Assembly (NCBI GenBank): GCA_028867095.1
Contig: JAGWHA010000008.1
Location: 1 to 23,839 of the forward strand
Direction of reading: 5' to 3'
Length of the DNA stretch: 23,839 bases
DNA from: Microcaldota archaeon
GTDB lineage: Archaea; Micrarchaeota; Micrarchaeia; Micrarchaeales; CABMGC01
Shown here: one piece after another, positions 15,430 to 21,957 of the stretch
How the letters are laid out: each line of letters starts with the position of its first letter
How positions within the stretch are numbered: position 1 is the first letter of the stretch
The notes under the pieces: model-generated
What the model was told of the DNA's origin: nothing
Databases searched by the model: none
What the model saw: the letters and a program-made list of their open reading frames with translations, nothing else
Program-made: the position numbers and the translations under genes

Positions 15430-16320
15430 TTAGGCGACCTTTCCGACCGCGAAGATCCGCGGCGCCTTCTCCCTGAGCAGTAGGAACTGGTCCCCCGGCA
15501 TTATCGGTATCGGCTTCTCGAACTTGATCGTCGCCTCGCTTCCCGAGATCTGCTCAACAAGAACATTCACGTCAGTGAAGTTTGTCACGAGCGTGTAGCG
15601 GCTTCCCGCCTTGACCTCCTCCTTTGCTATCTCACTGACCTTGATTGTCGCCTTTATCTGGCCGACTCGCGGAGTCTTGGATTTGGTGAAGAGGTCTCCC
15701 TTGCTTATCTCATCATGCTCTATGCCCTTTACCGCGATCCCGACCCTTGTTCCGGGCCCTGCAATCTGTATGTCGACGTCCTGGCTCTGCATCGACTTGA
15801 CATTGATCGTCTTTCCGGAGCTGTGGTAGAGCTCATCGTGCACCCTGACGGTCCCGCGCGTCACGACTCCGAGAACCACCGAACCGATTCCCTTTACCGG
15901 GAAGGCGTGGTCTATGTCCACCCTTGGTTCTCCGTCCGTGGGATTCTTCTTTATCGCAAGTATGCGCTCGACGAGCTGCTCCCTTGGGATTATCTCGTAG
16001 TCGGATATCTTTATCCCCGCAAGGAAGCTTGAGATGTCGTTCTCGTTTGTGAATATCACGTGCTTGTCCAGCAGGGAGCAGGCGACAAGTATCTCGCCGA
16101 GCAGCTTGTCGATGTTCGCCGTGCTCACGAGTATCTGCTGGGATATCAGGAACGTCTCGGCAACAGCGTAGAACTTGTCCTCAAGCGAGCTCGGAGCGAG
16201 CCCGACTATCACGTCCTCGCCCATCTTGCGGTTGTAGAAGTTTATGCTTCCCTCCGCTCCCCCCTTGCCTATGAACTCGGCAAGCTTCTTGTCAAGCGGT
16301 ATCGCGACTACGTAGTGCAT
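15430..16320 (-). CDS. SelB/EF1A-like translation-factor paralogue without a functional G domain
   Basis: Residues 136-296 are clear EF-Tu/SelB domains 2 and 3: IDHAFPVKGIGSVVLGVVTR (136-155), RGTVRVHDELYH, VGIAVKGIEHDEISKGDLF and the C-terminal KPIPIMPGDQFLLLRE. The first 125 residues occupy the place of the GTPase domain, but there is no GxxxxGK[ST] P-loop: the equivalent region reads EFIGKGGAEGSINFYN (15-30). A possible remnant of the NKxD motif is FTNEND (90-95). This matches the archaeal SelB-like family with a degenerate G domain. The cellular role of that family is poorly known; a ribosome- or tRNA-linked function is inference. The length of 296 aa is normal for the short paralogues. 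Confidence 0.78.
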   Translation of the reverse strand: MHYVVAIPLDKKLAEFIGKGGAEGSINFYNRKMGEDVIVGLAPSSLEDKFYAVAETFLISQQILVSTANIDKLLGEILVACSLLDKHVIFTNENDISSFLAGIKISDYEIIPREQLVERILAIKKNPTDGEPRVDIDHAFPVKGIGSVVLGVVTRGTVRVHDELYHSSGKTINVKSMQSQDVDIQIAGPGTRVGIAVKGIEHDEISKGDLFTKSKTPRVGQIKATIKVSEIAKEEVKAGSRYTLVTNFTDVNVLVEQISGSEATIKFEKPIPIMPGDQFLLLREKAPRIFAVGKVA

Positions 16321-16389
16321 CTGCTCACATTTGCTAACAGGATATCATCTGCAGGATAAATCTAAATAGCGTTTCCGAGCGCGCTAGAT

Positions 16390-16410
16390 GCTGCCCTGCC
16401 GCAGGCCAGC
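16390..16410. promoter_or_regulatory. 21-bp imperfect inverted repeat between divergent genes
   Basis: GCTGCCCTGC, one central C, then GCAGGCCAGC: the arms pair with a single mismatch. The one-base centre makes an RNA hairpin unlikely, so a dimeric protein-binding site is a better reading. It lies between the SelB-like gene (-) and the small membrane protein gene (+). Confidence 0.35.
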
Positions 16411-16439
16411 AGGCACGCCCAAAATCCCCAAAGGATACT

Positions 16440-16447
16440 TTTAAATA
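16440..16447 (+). promoter_or_regulatory. TATA box of small membrane protein gene
   Basis: TTTAAATA predicts initiation near 16470, 4-5 nt before the ATG at 16475. An inverted repeat TCGCT-ATAAA-AGCGA (16456-16470) covers the predicted start site and could be an operator. Confidence 0.55.
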
Positions 16448-16474
16448 CCTCGACTTCGCTATAAAAGCGATAGT

Positions 16475-16708
16475 ATGAAGCAGGACGAAATCTTGGATGG
16501 GATTCTAAGGGAGGTCGAGATCTCCAACTTCTTCACGGTCATATTCACAGGCCTGATACTTCTAGTCATACTCATCATTGCCGGAAACCTCAGCCTGCTG
16601 CCGAGCACGCTTGTCACCTTGATAGGCGTTGTTGTGCTTATCTCGTTTCTGATCTACCTTGTGGACTTCCTCAAGGTCAAGAAGTTCAGAAGGCTCTACA
16701 GGAGATGA
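16475..16708 (+). CDS. Small two-helix membrane protein
   Basis: 77 aa. A short acidic N-terminus (MKQDEILDGILREVE) is followed by two strongly hydrophobic helices (FFTVIFTGLILLVILIIAG and LVTLIGVVVLISFLIYLV) and a basic C-terminal tail (KVKKFRRLYRR). By the positive-inside rule the tail is cytoplasmic, giving a hairpin with both ends inside. The start is supported by the TATA box and a short leader. Family and role not recognised. The roughly 195 bp to the next gene hold no gene that I can support. Confidence 0.65.
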   Translation: MKQDEILDGILREVEISNFFTVIFTGLILLVILIIAGNLSLLPSTLVTLIGVVVLISFLIYLVDFLKVKKFRRLYRR

Positions 16709-16864
16709 GCCTCAACGATTCCCAGGCACAGATGAAATCGGGGAGGTCGGGCACTTTACCCTCTTATCCTTTTCAAGGCGGCGTGCGAGAAGCCAATGAT
16801 AAGCAGCTCCGTACCGGCCACGCGCCCTTTGCGCAGTTCTTTTCCTGCCGATTGGCACAGAAGG

Positions 16865-16872
16865 CTTATAAA
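16865..16872 (+). promoter_or_regulatory. TATA box setting the 16905 start
   Basis: CTTATAAA within AGGCTTATAAAA. The same 12-mer recurs at 19381-19392 in front of another unknown gene. Predicted initiation near 16896, 9 nt before ATG 16905. Confidence 0.55.
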
Positions 16873-16904
16873 ATCTCCAGGGCGATTAGAGCTTGGGAGT
16901 TGGA

Positions 16905-17744
16905 ATGCTGGCAATATCCAGGAAACCCGAAAGGCTTGTCGATGCGGCAGACAGGGAGATACGGGAGATACAAAGATACGACAATGGGGACCACACCTAC
17001 ATACACGACGTCTCGACAAGGAAGAACTCCGCGCTAAGCGGGATTAGGCTCTTCAAGACAATTGTCTCTGAGGCAAGGAATCTTGCTGAAGCTGGCAAGT
17101 TCGAGAACTCACTGTGGCTTCTTCACACCTCCTCAAGGCTCCTGAACACGATAACGAATGTCTCCGGATACGAGTATGTGCCCAGCGCCGCCAAGCGCCA
17201 ATTTGAGAAGATAAGCGTAGAGAAGGAGCTCAAAAGGGTGTGGGGTGAGATAGCCGACCAGATAGAGAAGGGCGGGCCAAAGAAGAAGAGCGCAGTGGGG
17301 TCGCTGGAGTATCTTGGGCAGACGCTCCATTCCCTCACGGCATGGGGCGACAGCTATTTCGAGGACTCCAGGTTCGAGCAGATGGCACGCTCCCCGGAGT
17401 TCGCGCGGGCGGGGCGGATCGCCGCCAGACACATTGTGAGGCGGATCGATGCAGACATAGATTCCGGGGACAGCAGGAGGGTCGAGAAGAGCATACGCGC
17501 CCTGCAGTCGAACAGGAAGGTGCTCTATGCGTTCGGGAGGGCGGAGGACGAGAACCGGCTCAACGCGAGATACGCCATCCTCCGCGACAATGCGAGCAAG
17601 ACAATACGCAGCCACGATGAAAAGATCAAGGACCTCAGGAGGGTGGAGCGGGTCATAACCGACGCATACTTCACAAGCGCCATAAGGGCGGTCAAAAGGG
17701 CCGAGAGCCCTGTCAGGATAAAGGTATCGGCGCACAAAGCCTGA
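16905..17744 (+). CDS. Unknown basic helical protein
   Basis: 279 aa from ATG 16905; a TTG at 16893 would add four residues but lies before the predicted transcript start. The protein is soluble, helical and rich in Arg/Lys/Glu, with no Cys and no signal or membrane segment. Charged stretches include RIAARHIVRRIDADIDSGD and DEKIKDLRRVERVITDAYF. No known motif is visible. The next unknown gene starts 17 bp downstream, so the two are probably an operon and may act together. Confidence 0.68.
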   Translation: MLAISRKPERLVDAADREIREIQRYDNGDHTYIHDVSTRKNSALSGIRLFKTIVSEARNLAEAGKFENSLWLLHTSSRLLNTITNVSGYEYVPSAAKRQFEKISVEKELKRVWGEIADQIEKGGPKKKSAVGSLEYLGQTLHSLTAWGDSYFEDSRFEQMARSPEFARAGRIAARHIVRRIDADIDSGDSRRVEKSIRALQSNRKVLYAFGRAEDENRLNARYAILRDNASKTIRSHDEKIKDLRRVERVITDAYFTSAIRAVKRAESPVRIKVSAHKA

Positions 17745-17761
17745 GGCCAAAGCGGGATTAT

Positions 17762-18562
17762 ATGCTCAAAACAAGGGCCACGCAGGGAAGGGAGGCAAGC
17801 AGGCTTGACACCTTCAATCCCCACGAAGCCTACAAATTAAGGACGCTATGCGAGCTCGATTCATCGGTGCCTGAGCTAAACCGCCTCAAGGGCAAGCTGA
17901 GCAGCACGATCTCCTTTTACCTCAAGGGGCACGAGGAGGAGTTTGACATACCACGTTTGTGCAGGGCTCTTGCGGCTCCGGATGCAATCGCAGAGGAGTT
18001 CATGGAGAAGAGGCACCTCTCACTTGACCAAAAGACATCAAACAGACTCTCAGGTCTGCACTTCGCAATACTTGCCGCACTAAACAGCTCGCTTCATCCA
18101 CGCGATGTTATAGTCGAGAGCAAGGACAAGGAGGCCGCCCTGCTCGAGGATATACTCGAGATCCGAATATACCTAAAGATGTACTGCGACATAGAACTTG
18201 TGCGCAGGGAGAGGGAGCTTTCAGATAAGTACAAATTCGGAAACCCCTTTGACCCCATAGCGCAGATGATAAACGGAGGGGCTGCGATAATCAGATTCAA
18301 GTACGTGACTGACCGAAGGACAGGTGAAGAGCCAAGGGAGAAGGTCGTGAGCTACCATCCCATGATTCACGATAGTAAGAGGGTTCTGGGAGTCCACGTC
18401 GAGGGAGACTTAAAGTTCAGCATGTTCAAGCTTTGGGGCAACGGCGATGAGACGCTTTCGCCGCTTTCTTCAGAGTACAAAACCAGGATAATAAGGTGGG
18501 GAAAGGATGAGGCAACTGCAGCCCTCAGGGGAACTGAGACTGATCAGAAATTCCTGTACTGA
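17762..18562 (+). CDS. Unknown protein, second gene of pair
   Basis: 266 aa, soluble and mixed in character. The N-terminal half is helical (NRLKGKLSSTISFYLKGHEE, then an acidic/basic helical run around AALLEDILEIRIYLKMY). The C-terminal third looks beta-rich (AAIIRFKYVTDRR, VLGVHVEGDLKFSMFKLWG). No signal peptide or membrane helix, and no motif I recognise. The ATG lies 17 bp after the stop of the preceding unknown gene with no separate TATA. The 3' end is 6 bp from the convergent EF-Tu domain-2 gene. Confidence 0.7.
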   Translation: MLKTRATQGREASRLDTFNPHEAYKLRTLCELDSSVPELNRLKGKLSSTISFYLKGHEEEFDIPRLCRALAAPDAIAEEFMEKRHLSLDQKTSNRLSGLHFAILAALNSSLHPRDVIVESKDKEAALLEDILEIRIYLKMYCDIELVRRERELSDKYKFGNPFDPIAQMINGGAAIIRFKYVTDRRTGEEPREKVVSYHPMIHDSKRVLGVHVEGDLKFSMFKLWGNGDETLSPLSSEYKTRIIRWGKDEATAALRGTETDQKFLY

Positions 18563-18568
18563 TTAGGA

Positions 18569-18904
18569 CTATCTAATCCTGTAGACGCGGCTGCCCGCCG
18601 CGACCTTGTGGCCGAGCTTTATCCCGATGGAATCCCCCTCGCCCGCGCGCTCGACGTCCTCGCGGTCTATCTGCATGCTCCTGATCTTCTCGCGCACCGC
18701 GCTCTCCTCGTCGCCTATCTCGATTATGTCGCCGACCTTCAGCGGCCCGATCAGCTTTATCGCAGCCACGTTTATCTTGTCGAAGAAGTGCTCGACCGTG
18801 CCGATGTGCGCCTTGCTGTGGCCGTTGTCCCTTCTGATGTGCTCCCCGCGCTCGCGCGCCTCGTACGCCTCCTGAACCTCCATCGCGTTGTCTAGATCCT
18901 CCAA
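18569..18904 (-). CDS. Stand-alone EF-Tu domain-2-like protein
   Basis: 111 aa. After a charged N-terminal 32 residues, positions 33-111 form a single translation-factor beta-barrel: IGTVEHFFDKINVAAIKL, PLKVGDIIEIGD, SMQIDREDVERAGEGDSIGI and HKVAAGSRVYRI. This is the layout of the small archaeal 'translation elongation factor-like' proteins, which lack a GTPase domain; peptidase U32 C-terminal barrels look similar. The start TTG (18904) fits the TATA at 18934-18941 (initiation near 18910); ATG 18883 is the alternative. It is the second G-domain-free factor in this window. Function unknown. Confidence 0.8.
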   Translation of the reverse strand: MEDLDNAMEVQEAYEARERGEHIRRDNGHSKAHIGTVEHFFDKINVAAIKLIGPLKVGDIIEIGDEESAVREKIRSMQIDREDVERAGEGDSIGIKLGHKVAAGSRVYRIR

Positions 18905-18933
18905 TGAATCGATTAAAGGAATGCAATAAACCT

Positions 18934-18941
18934 ATTTAAAT
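18934..18941 (-). promoter_or_regulatory. TATA box of EF-Tu domain-2 gene
   Basis: Palindromic ATTTAAAT; predicted initiation about 6 nt before the TTG start. Confidence 0.5.
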
Positions 18942-18990
18942 CTTCCAAGCCCGAGAGCAGGCCCAGGCCTAGCCAAACGAATTATGGGTC

Positions 18991-19005
18991 AGCTATATAT
19001 TAGCT
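18991..19005. promoter_or_regulatory. Inverted repeat enclosing the TATA box of the 19024 gene
   Basis: AGCTA-TATAT-TAGCT is a perfect inverted repeat with the TATA element in its middle. The box is centred about 27 bp before ATG 19024. A repressor bound here would exclude the TATA-binding protein. Confidence 0.5.
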
Positions 19006-19023
19006 AGAGACGCAATGCCTCTC

Positions 19024-19344
19024 ATGGCAAAGTTCAAGCCGCAGGGGAGCAGGATCCTGGATGCGGCGATTGTGGCCCTGACGGCAGAGTTCAGGCAGTC
19101 CGTGCAGATCCTCCTCGACAAGGAGCTCAGGAGGACGAAGAGAGGTGCGGCACTCTTGGCGGCGAGCGCCTCCTCCGGCGCAATGATTGGGATCAGCTTC
19201 ACCCCGTTCGCCTCGCAGATCGGGATGGCAATCAGCGGAGGCAGCGTGAGCGTCACGCACGGAGATTTGGTGTTCGGGATTGGCGTCGCGCTCCAGGTCG
19301 GTATCCAATTTCTAAAGCGCGGCAAGAAGGCGCCTTCCGGCTGA
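19024..19344 (+). CDS. Unknown small glycine/alanine-rich protein
   Basis: 106 aa from ATG 19024, selected because the TATA spacing places the transcript start on that codon; an in-frame ATG three codons upstream (19015) would lie before it. An N-terminal amphipathic helix (ILDAAIVALTAEFRQSVQILL) precedes a basic patch (KELRRTKR). A long small-residue, weakly hydrophobic region follows (GAALLAASASSGAMIGISF, GLY-rich to QVGIQFL), ending KRGKKAPSG. The Gly/Ala pattern could insert in a membrane as a hairpin. Not recognised. Confidence 0.6.
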   Translation: MAKFKPQGSRILDAAIVALTAEFRQSVQILLDKELRRTKRGAALLAASASSGAMIGISFTPFASQIGMAISGGSVSVTHGDLVFGIGVALQVGIQFLKRGKKAPSG

Positions 19345-19383
19345 TCTGGCCTACTCCTTTCGTAAACAAACCGGTAAGTTAGG

Positions 19384-19391
19384 CTTATAAA
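19384..19391 (+). promoter_or_regulatory. TATA box of first paralogue
   Basis: CTTATAAA in the context AGGCTTATAAAA, identical to the promoter at 16862-16873. Predicted initiation near 19414, 5 nt before ATG 19419. Confidence 0.6.
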
Positions 19392-19418
19392 ACGGCCCTG
19401 CAATCCTTTTTTGGTAAA

Positions 19419-19955
19419 ATGCCGATCGTTTTCGAGAGAAGGAATGGGGATGGGCCAAAGTCCAGCCTCAGGGCCCTTGCAAAGAACGTCCTGCGCGAGG
19501 AGTTCAGGGAGAGGGACGGGATGGAGCGTTTCACCCCCAGGGACGAGAGATACTACGACGCCCTCGCCTCGGTCGTGGTCTACCACTCGATAATGGACGC
19601 GAACATAAGCCAGCTCCAGTTCTACGTCTCAAACGGATACAACACCGACATACGGATAAAAAGCGGCGGCCAGACGCAAACGCTTGTTGAATTTGCGATA
19701 AGCGCAATGAGGAGGAGCAAGGATGCCCCATTTGCAGGAGGGATGAGAGAGATCGCCGAGTATCTCCAGGGCCGGCTGCATCTCTCAAGCGGCATCCCGC
19801 CCATTTTTCGCATAATCGAGTACCCAAGGAGCAAAAACTTCAAGGTCCACACCAACTACCAGATCGGGGAGTACAACTGCACCATACGCCTAAACGGCAG
19901 GAGCCTGACGGTCTGGGAGCGCGGATACCGCAAGGCAAGCGCCCCCGAGGGATGA
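19419..19955 (+). CDS. Unknown protein, paralogue A
   Basis: 178 aa, soluble. It aligns along most of its length with the protein at 20479-20988: SSLRALAKNVLR (15-26), QLQFYVSNGYNTDIRIKSG (65-83), FAISAMRRSK (92-101), MREIAEYLQG (109-118), FRIIEYPR (130-137) and a C-terminal strand around CTIRL (154-158). The shared core F-Y-x-x-N-G-Y followed by IxIKxG suggests an alpha/beta fold with a beta-rich end. No known catalytic motif is evident. It has its own TATA, with a leader of about 5 nt. A short gap (113 bp) with a second promoter separates it from the next two genes. Function unknown. Confidence 0.72.
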   Translation: MPIVFERRNGDGPKSSLRALAKNVLREEFRERDGMERFTPRDERYYDALASVVVYHSIMDANISQLQFYVSNGYNTDIRIKSGGQTQTLVEFAISAMRRSKDAPFAGGMREIAEYLQGRLHLSSGIPPIFRIIEYPRSKNFKVHTNYQIGEYNCTIRLNGRSLTVWERGYRKASAPEG

Positions 19956-19985
19956 ATGCCCTGGATAAACGCTCGCTGAATAAAC

Positions 19986-19993
19986 TATTTATA
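19986..19993 (+). promoter_or_regulatory. TATA box before the leader ORF
   Basis: TATTTATA predicts initiation near 20017, 3-4 nt before the ATG at 20021 and about 50 nt before the ATG of the 133-aa gene. Confidence 0.55.
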
Positions 19994-20020
19994 TCCTGGA
20001 TCAGAGTTCCTTCCGATAAG

Positions 20021-20059
20021 ATGGATAGCTTTGAGACGGTGAATAAGTCCGATCTTTAG
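20021..20059 (+). other. Twelve-codon leader ORF in frame with the next gene
   Basis: ATG to TAG encodes MDSFETVNKSDL. Its ATG has the near-leaderless position seen at other genes here, and it is in the same frame as the ATG at 20069, with only the TAG and three codons (Gly-Cys-Asp) between. It may be a regulatory upstream ORF, or the original N-terminus of the 133-aa protein cut off by a nonsense change. Confidence 0.45.
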
Positions 20060-20068
20060 GGATGCGAT

Positions 20069-20470
20069 ATGTTTTCTAGGAAAAAAGACCTTCTAAAGGA
20101 CGGGGAGACTTTTGTCAGCAAGCAGATTCGCGAGCTGAGGCTGGAAACGCTTGACCATCAGGGCAGGACATGGAGCGTAGGGGAGTACGTGGACAGCATG
20201 GTCTATGCGGAAGGAAGGTTTGAGACCGGGGTTGCATCAAAGGGCGCCCTCAGGATCTACAAGGTCAACTGCCAGGGGGAGGAAAGCTACGCCGTGCTGA
20301 GGATATTGTATGTTGGGGAGGACGAGGCTAAGGTGTACCTGATTGCGATGGAGAAGATGCTAAACGACGCAACCATGCGCTTCCAGACCAAGGCGATGGA
20401 GATAATCGAGATGTTTGACGCATCGGACCAGGACAAGGAGCTCATCAAGTCAAAGCTCAGGGAAAATTAG
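20069..20470 (+). CDS. Unknown protein between the two paralogues
   Basis: 133 aa, soluble, mixed charge. A basic N-terminus (MFSRKKDLLKDGE) leads into a probable beta-rich centre (TWSVGEYVDSMVYAEGRFETG, LRIYKVNCQ, YAVLRILYVGEDEAKVYLIA). A C-terminal helical stretch (AMEIIEMFDASDQDKELIKS) follows. The centre could be a small alpha/beta barrel such as a nucleotide- or ligand-binding fold, but no motif proves it. The gene lies 8 bp upstream of paralogue B, so they are co-transcribed. The upstream in-frame leader ORF raises doubt about the real N-terminus. Confidence 0.65.
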   Translation: MFSRKKDLLKDGETFVSKQIRELRLETLDHQGRTWSVGEYVDSMVYAEGRFETGVASKGALRIYKVNCQGEESYAVLRILYVGEDEAKVYLIAMEKMLNDATMRFQTKAMEIIEMFDASDQDKELIKSKLREN

Positions 20471-20478
20471 GTTTTGGC

Positions 20479-20988
20479 ATGCATCGCGACCCAAAGAGCG
20501 TCGAGAATCCGAACTCATCAGGGCTAAACAGCATTGCAAAGAACGCGATCCGCCTGCACAACAAGCTTCTCACCCCAAACCCCCCAGAAGTAATGTACCA
20601 CGTCATGGCGACAATGCACGTGTGGACCGCGGTGACATACATTGACGACATCTCAAACTTCGAGAGGCTCAGGTTCTTCTACGACAACGGCTACGCGACT
20701 AATCTGATAATAAAGGCGGGCCAAAGCGAGGCACAGATACGCGACTACGCCTCGCACTTCTACAGGCACGCCAAAACCGTCAAGCTAAAGGAGGAGCTAA
20801 GGCAGATCATCGGGTACCTATCGGGGCTAAAGCCAAATCCCAATGACAACACCCTCTTTGAGATCTTCGACTATGAGCCAAAGAACGGGGGAGAGCTGCG
20901 ATACGAGTACAGCTCGATGCTCGGGAAATGCACGATCACAGTTGACGAGGAGGGAGGATACAACCTCGACTTCCACAAGATCTTATAG
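20479..20988 (+). CDS. Unknown protein, paralogue B
   Basis: 169 aa, a divergent homologue of the protein at 19419-19955. The matching segments are SGLNSIAKNAIR (14-25), RLRFFYDNGYATNLIIKAG (63-81), ASHFYRHAK (91-99), LRQIIGYLSG (107-116), FEIFDYEP (127-134) and GKCTITVD (149-156). The N-terminal arms differ: paralogue A has an acidic/basic insertion where B has TPNPPEVMYH. The gene follows the 133-aa gene by 8 bp and ends before the 2H phosphoesterase gene, which appears to have its own promoter. Family and role not recognised. Confidence 0.72.
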   Translation: MHRDPKSVENPNSSGLNSIAKNAIRLHNKLLTPNPPEVMYHVMATMHVWTAVTYIDDISNFERLRFFYDNGYATNLIIKAGQSEAQIRDYASHFYRHAKTVKLKEELRQIIGYLSGLKPNPNDNTLFEIFDYEPKNGGELRYEYSSMLGKCTITVDEEGGYNLDFHKIL

Positions 20989-21041
20989 GGATCTAATCTG
21001 AGACTCAGAAGGGATATTAACCTTAAATCCCAACACCAACC

Positions 21042-21596
21042 ATGGCTATCTATTCAGTTGTGATAAAGCCGAATGCTGCTCTTTCTGAGAGAATGATGCG
21101 TCTGATGCGGAAGCTCAAGGCGCAGTACGGTATCTCAAGGGCGCTTGACGACCCAAAGGGCCCGCACATCTCGATCCTATATGCCGGTGAGGTCGAATTC
21201 GAGGCGGACTCACTTGGGAAGATGCGTGAGATATGCAAAAGATACAAGCCAATCAAGCTAAGCGTAAAGGGAATCGGCTACTTCATGAAGCAAGCGGGCA
21301 GGACAAGAAACTACGTTGTCTACCTGTGGCCAAGCAGGCCAAAATCTCTTGTCAGTTTATACCAAGAACTAAGGAGCTCATTTAGGGTCAGAAAGCCAAC
21401 CGGCCATCCATTCTTCCCTCACTTCTCGATAGCAAGGACCGACATCGATAAGAGGATCTTCTACTCCATACTAAAGAATTACAGAAACCTCGATTTCAAG
21501 GCTGAGTTTACGGTCAACTGCCTCTACCTATGCACATACAAAGGAAGGGGGAGGCCGAAGAAGTGGAAATTCACAAAAATTCCGCTCGGCAAATAA
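21042..21596 (+). CDS. 2H phosphoesterase (LigT/ThpR-like, 2'-5' RNA ligase superfamily)
   Basis: 184 aa. The two HxS/T active-site motifs are H42-I-S44 in GPHISILYAG and H127-F-S129 in FFPHFSIART, with the spacing of about 85 residues normal for LigT-like proteins. Members act on 2'-5' or cyclic phosphodiester bonds in RNA (RNA cyclic phosphodiesterase) or, in vitro, as 2'-5' RNA ligases. A basic tail (YKGRGRPKKWKFTK) would suit RNA binding. A TATA-like ATATTAAC (21014-21021) is about 25 bp upstream, so the transcript may be leaderless. The cytosolic RNA-processing role is inferred from family. Confidence 0.82.
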   Translation: MAIYSVVIKPNAALSERMMRLMRKLKAQYGISRALDDPKGPHISILYAGEVEFEADSLGKMREICKRYKPIKLSVKGIGYFMKQAGRTRNYVVYLWPSRPKSLVSLYQELRSSFRVRKPTGHPFFPHFSIARTDIDKRIFYSILKNYRNLDFKAEFTVNCLYLCTYKGRGRPKKWKFTKIPLGK

Positions 21597-21606
21597 AAAA
21601 CAAGAA

Positions 21607-21624
21607 TTTTTTCGGAGGGTTTTT
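21607..21624 (+). terminator. T-tract terminator after LigT-like gene
   Basis: Two T runs (T6 at 21607-21612 and T5 at 21620-21624) lie just after the stop at 21596. Archaeal RNA polymerase terminates on T-tracts without a hairpin. They also mark the start of the AT-rich VapBC region. Confidence 0.4.
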
Positions 21625-21665
21625 ATAGATTTAAAGGTTAGTTTAATCAGACGAGTCGATAAAAA

Positions 21666-21696
21666 GTATTACATTTAGGTAATACTAAATGGTAAT
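21666..21696. promoter_or_regulatory. Interleaved inverted repeats, probable VapB operator
   Basis: GTATTAC (21666-21672) and GTAATAC (21679-21685) are perfect inverted arms around ATTTAG; ATTTAG (21673-21678) pairs with CTAAAT (21685-21690); and GGTAAT recurs at 21691-21696. The array ends 1 bp before the TATA of vapBC, the place where a ribbon-helix-helix antitoxin would repress. Confidence 0.65.
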
Positions 21697-21697
21697 C

Positions 21698-21705
21698 TTT
21701 TATAT
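21698..21705 (+). promoter_or_regulatory. TATA box of vapBC
   Basis: TTTTATAT centred about 26 bp before ATG 21727, so the transcript is probably leaderless. Confidence 0.6.
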
Positions 21706-21726
21706 CTTTGGTTAAATAAACTAATC

Positions 21727-21957
21727 ATGGAGCAAATGGTTACAATCTCTGTGAAGATACCAAAGAGACTAAAGGAAAAAATTAGTAAATCTCATCTGAA
21801 GGTGTCAAGTGTGGTGCGTAGCATGCTGGAAGAAAGGATGATCGAAGGCGATGTCGAAAAACTACAGAAGTACATGAAACGTCATAAAAAATTATTGGAT
21901 AAATTGACCATCGGCGAAGCTGCAAAATATGTAAGGGAAGATAGGGATAGAAGATGA
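21727..21957 (+). CDS. vapB: VapB-type ribbon-helix-helix antitoxin
   Basis: 76 aa. The N-terminal strand MVTISVKIPKRLKEKI and the helices KVSSVVRSMLEERM have the ribbon-helix-helix pattern used for DNA binding. The basic/acidic C-terminal half (KYMKRHKKLLDKLTIGEAA) would wrap the toxin. Its last four bases (ATGA) overlap the toxin start, the hallmark of a toxin-antitoxin pair. The promoter carries inverted repeats, consistent with autorepression. AT-rich relative to the window, suggesting transfer. Confidence 0.82.
   Translation: MEQMVTISVKIPKRLKEKISKSHLKVSSVVRSMLEERMIEGDVEKLQKYMKRHKKLLDKLTIGEAAKYVREDRDRR

Noticed and set aside
16709..16904. Small RNA or tRNA gene in the gap
   Set aside because: No cloverleaf, C/D boxes or own TATA could be recognised; only the promoter of the 16905 gene is supported.
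16705..17037. Possible 110-residue gene overlapping the start of the 16905 gene
   Set aside because: It overlaps a better-supported gene, has low-complexity odd composition and no TATA or SD at its start.
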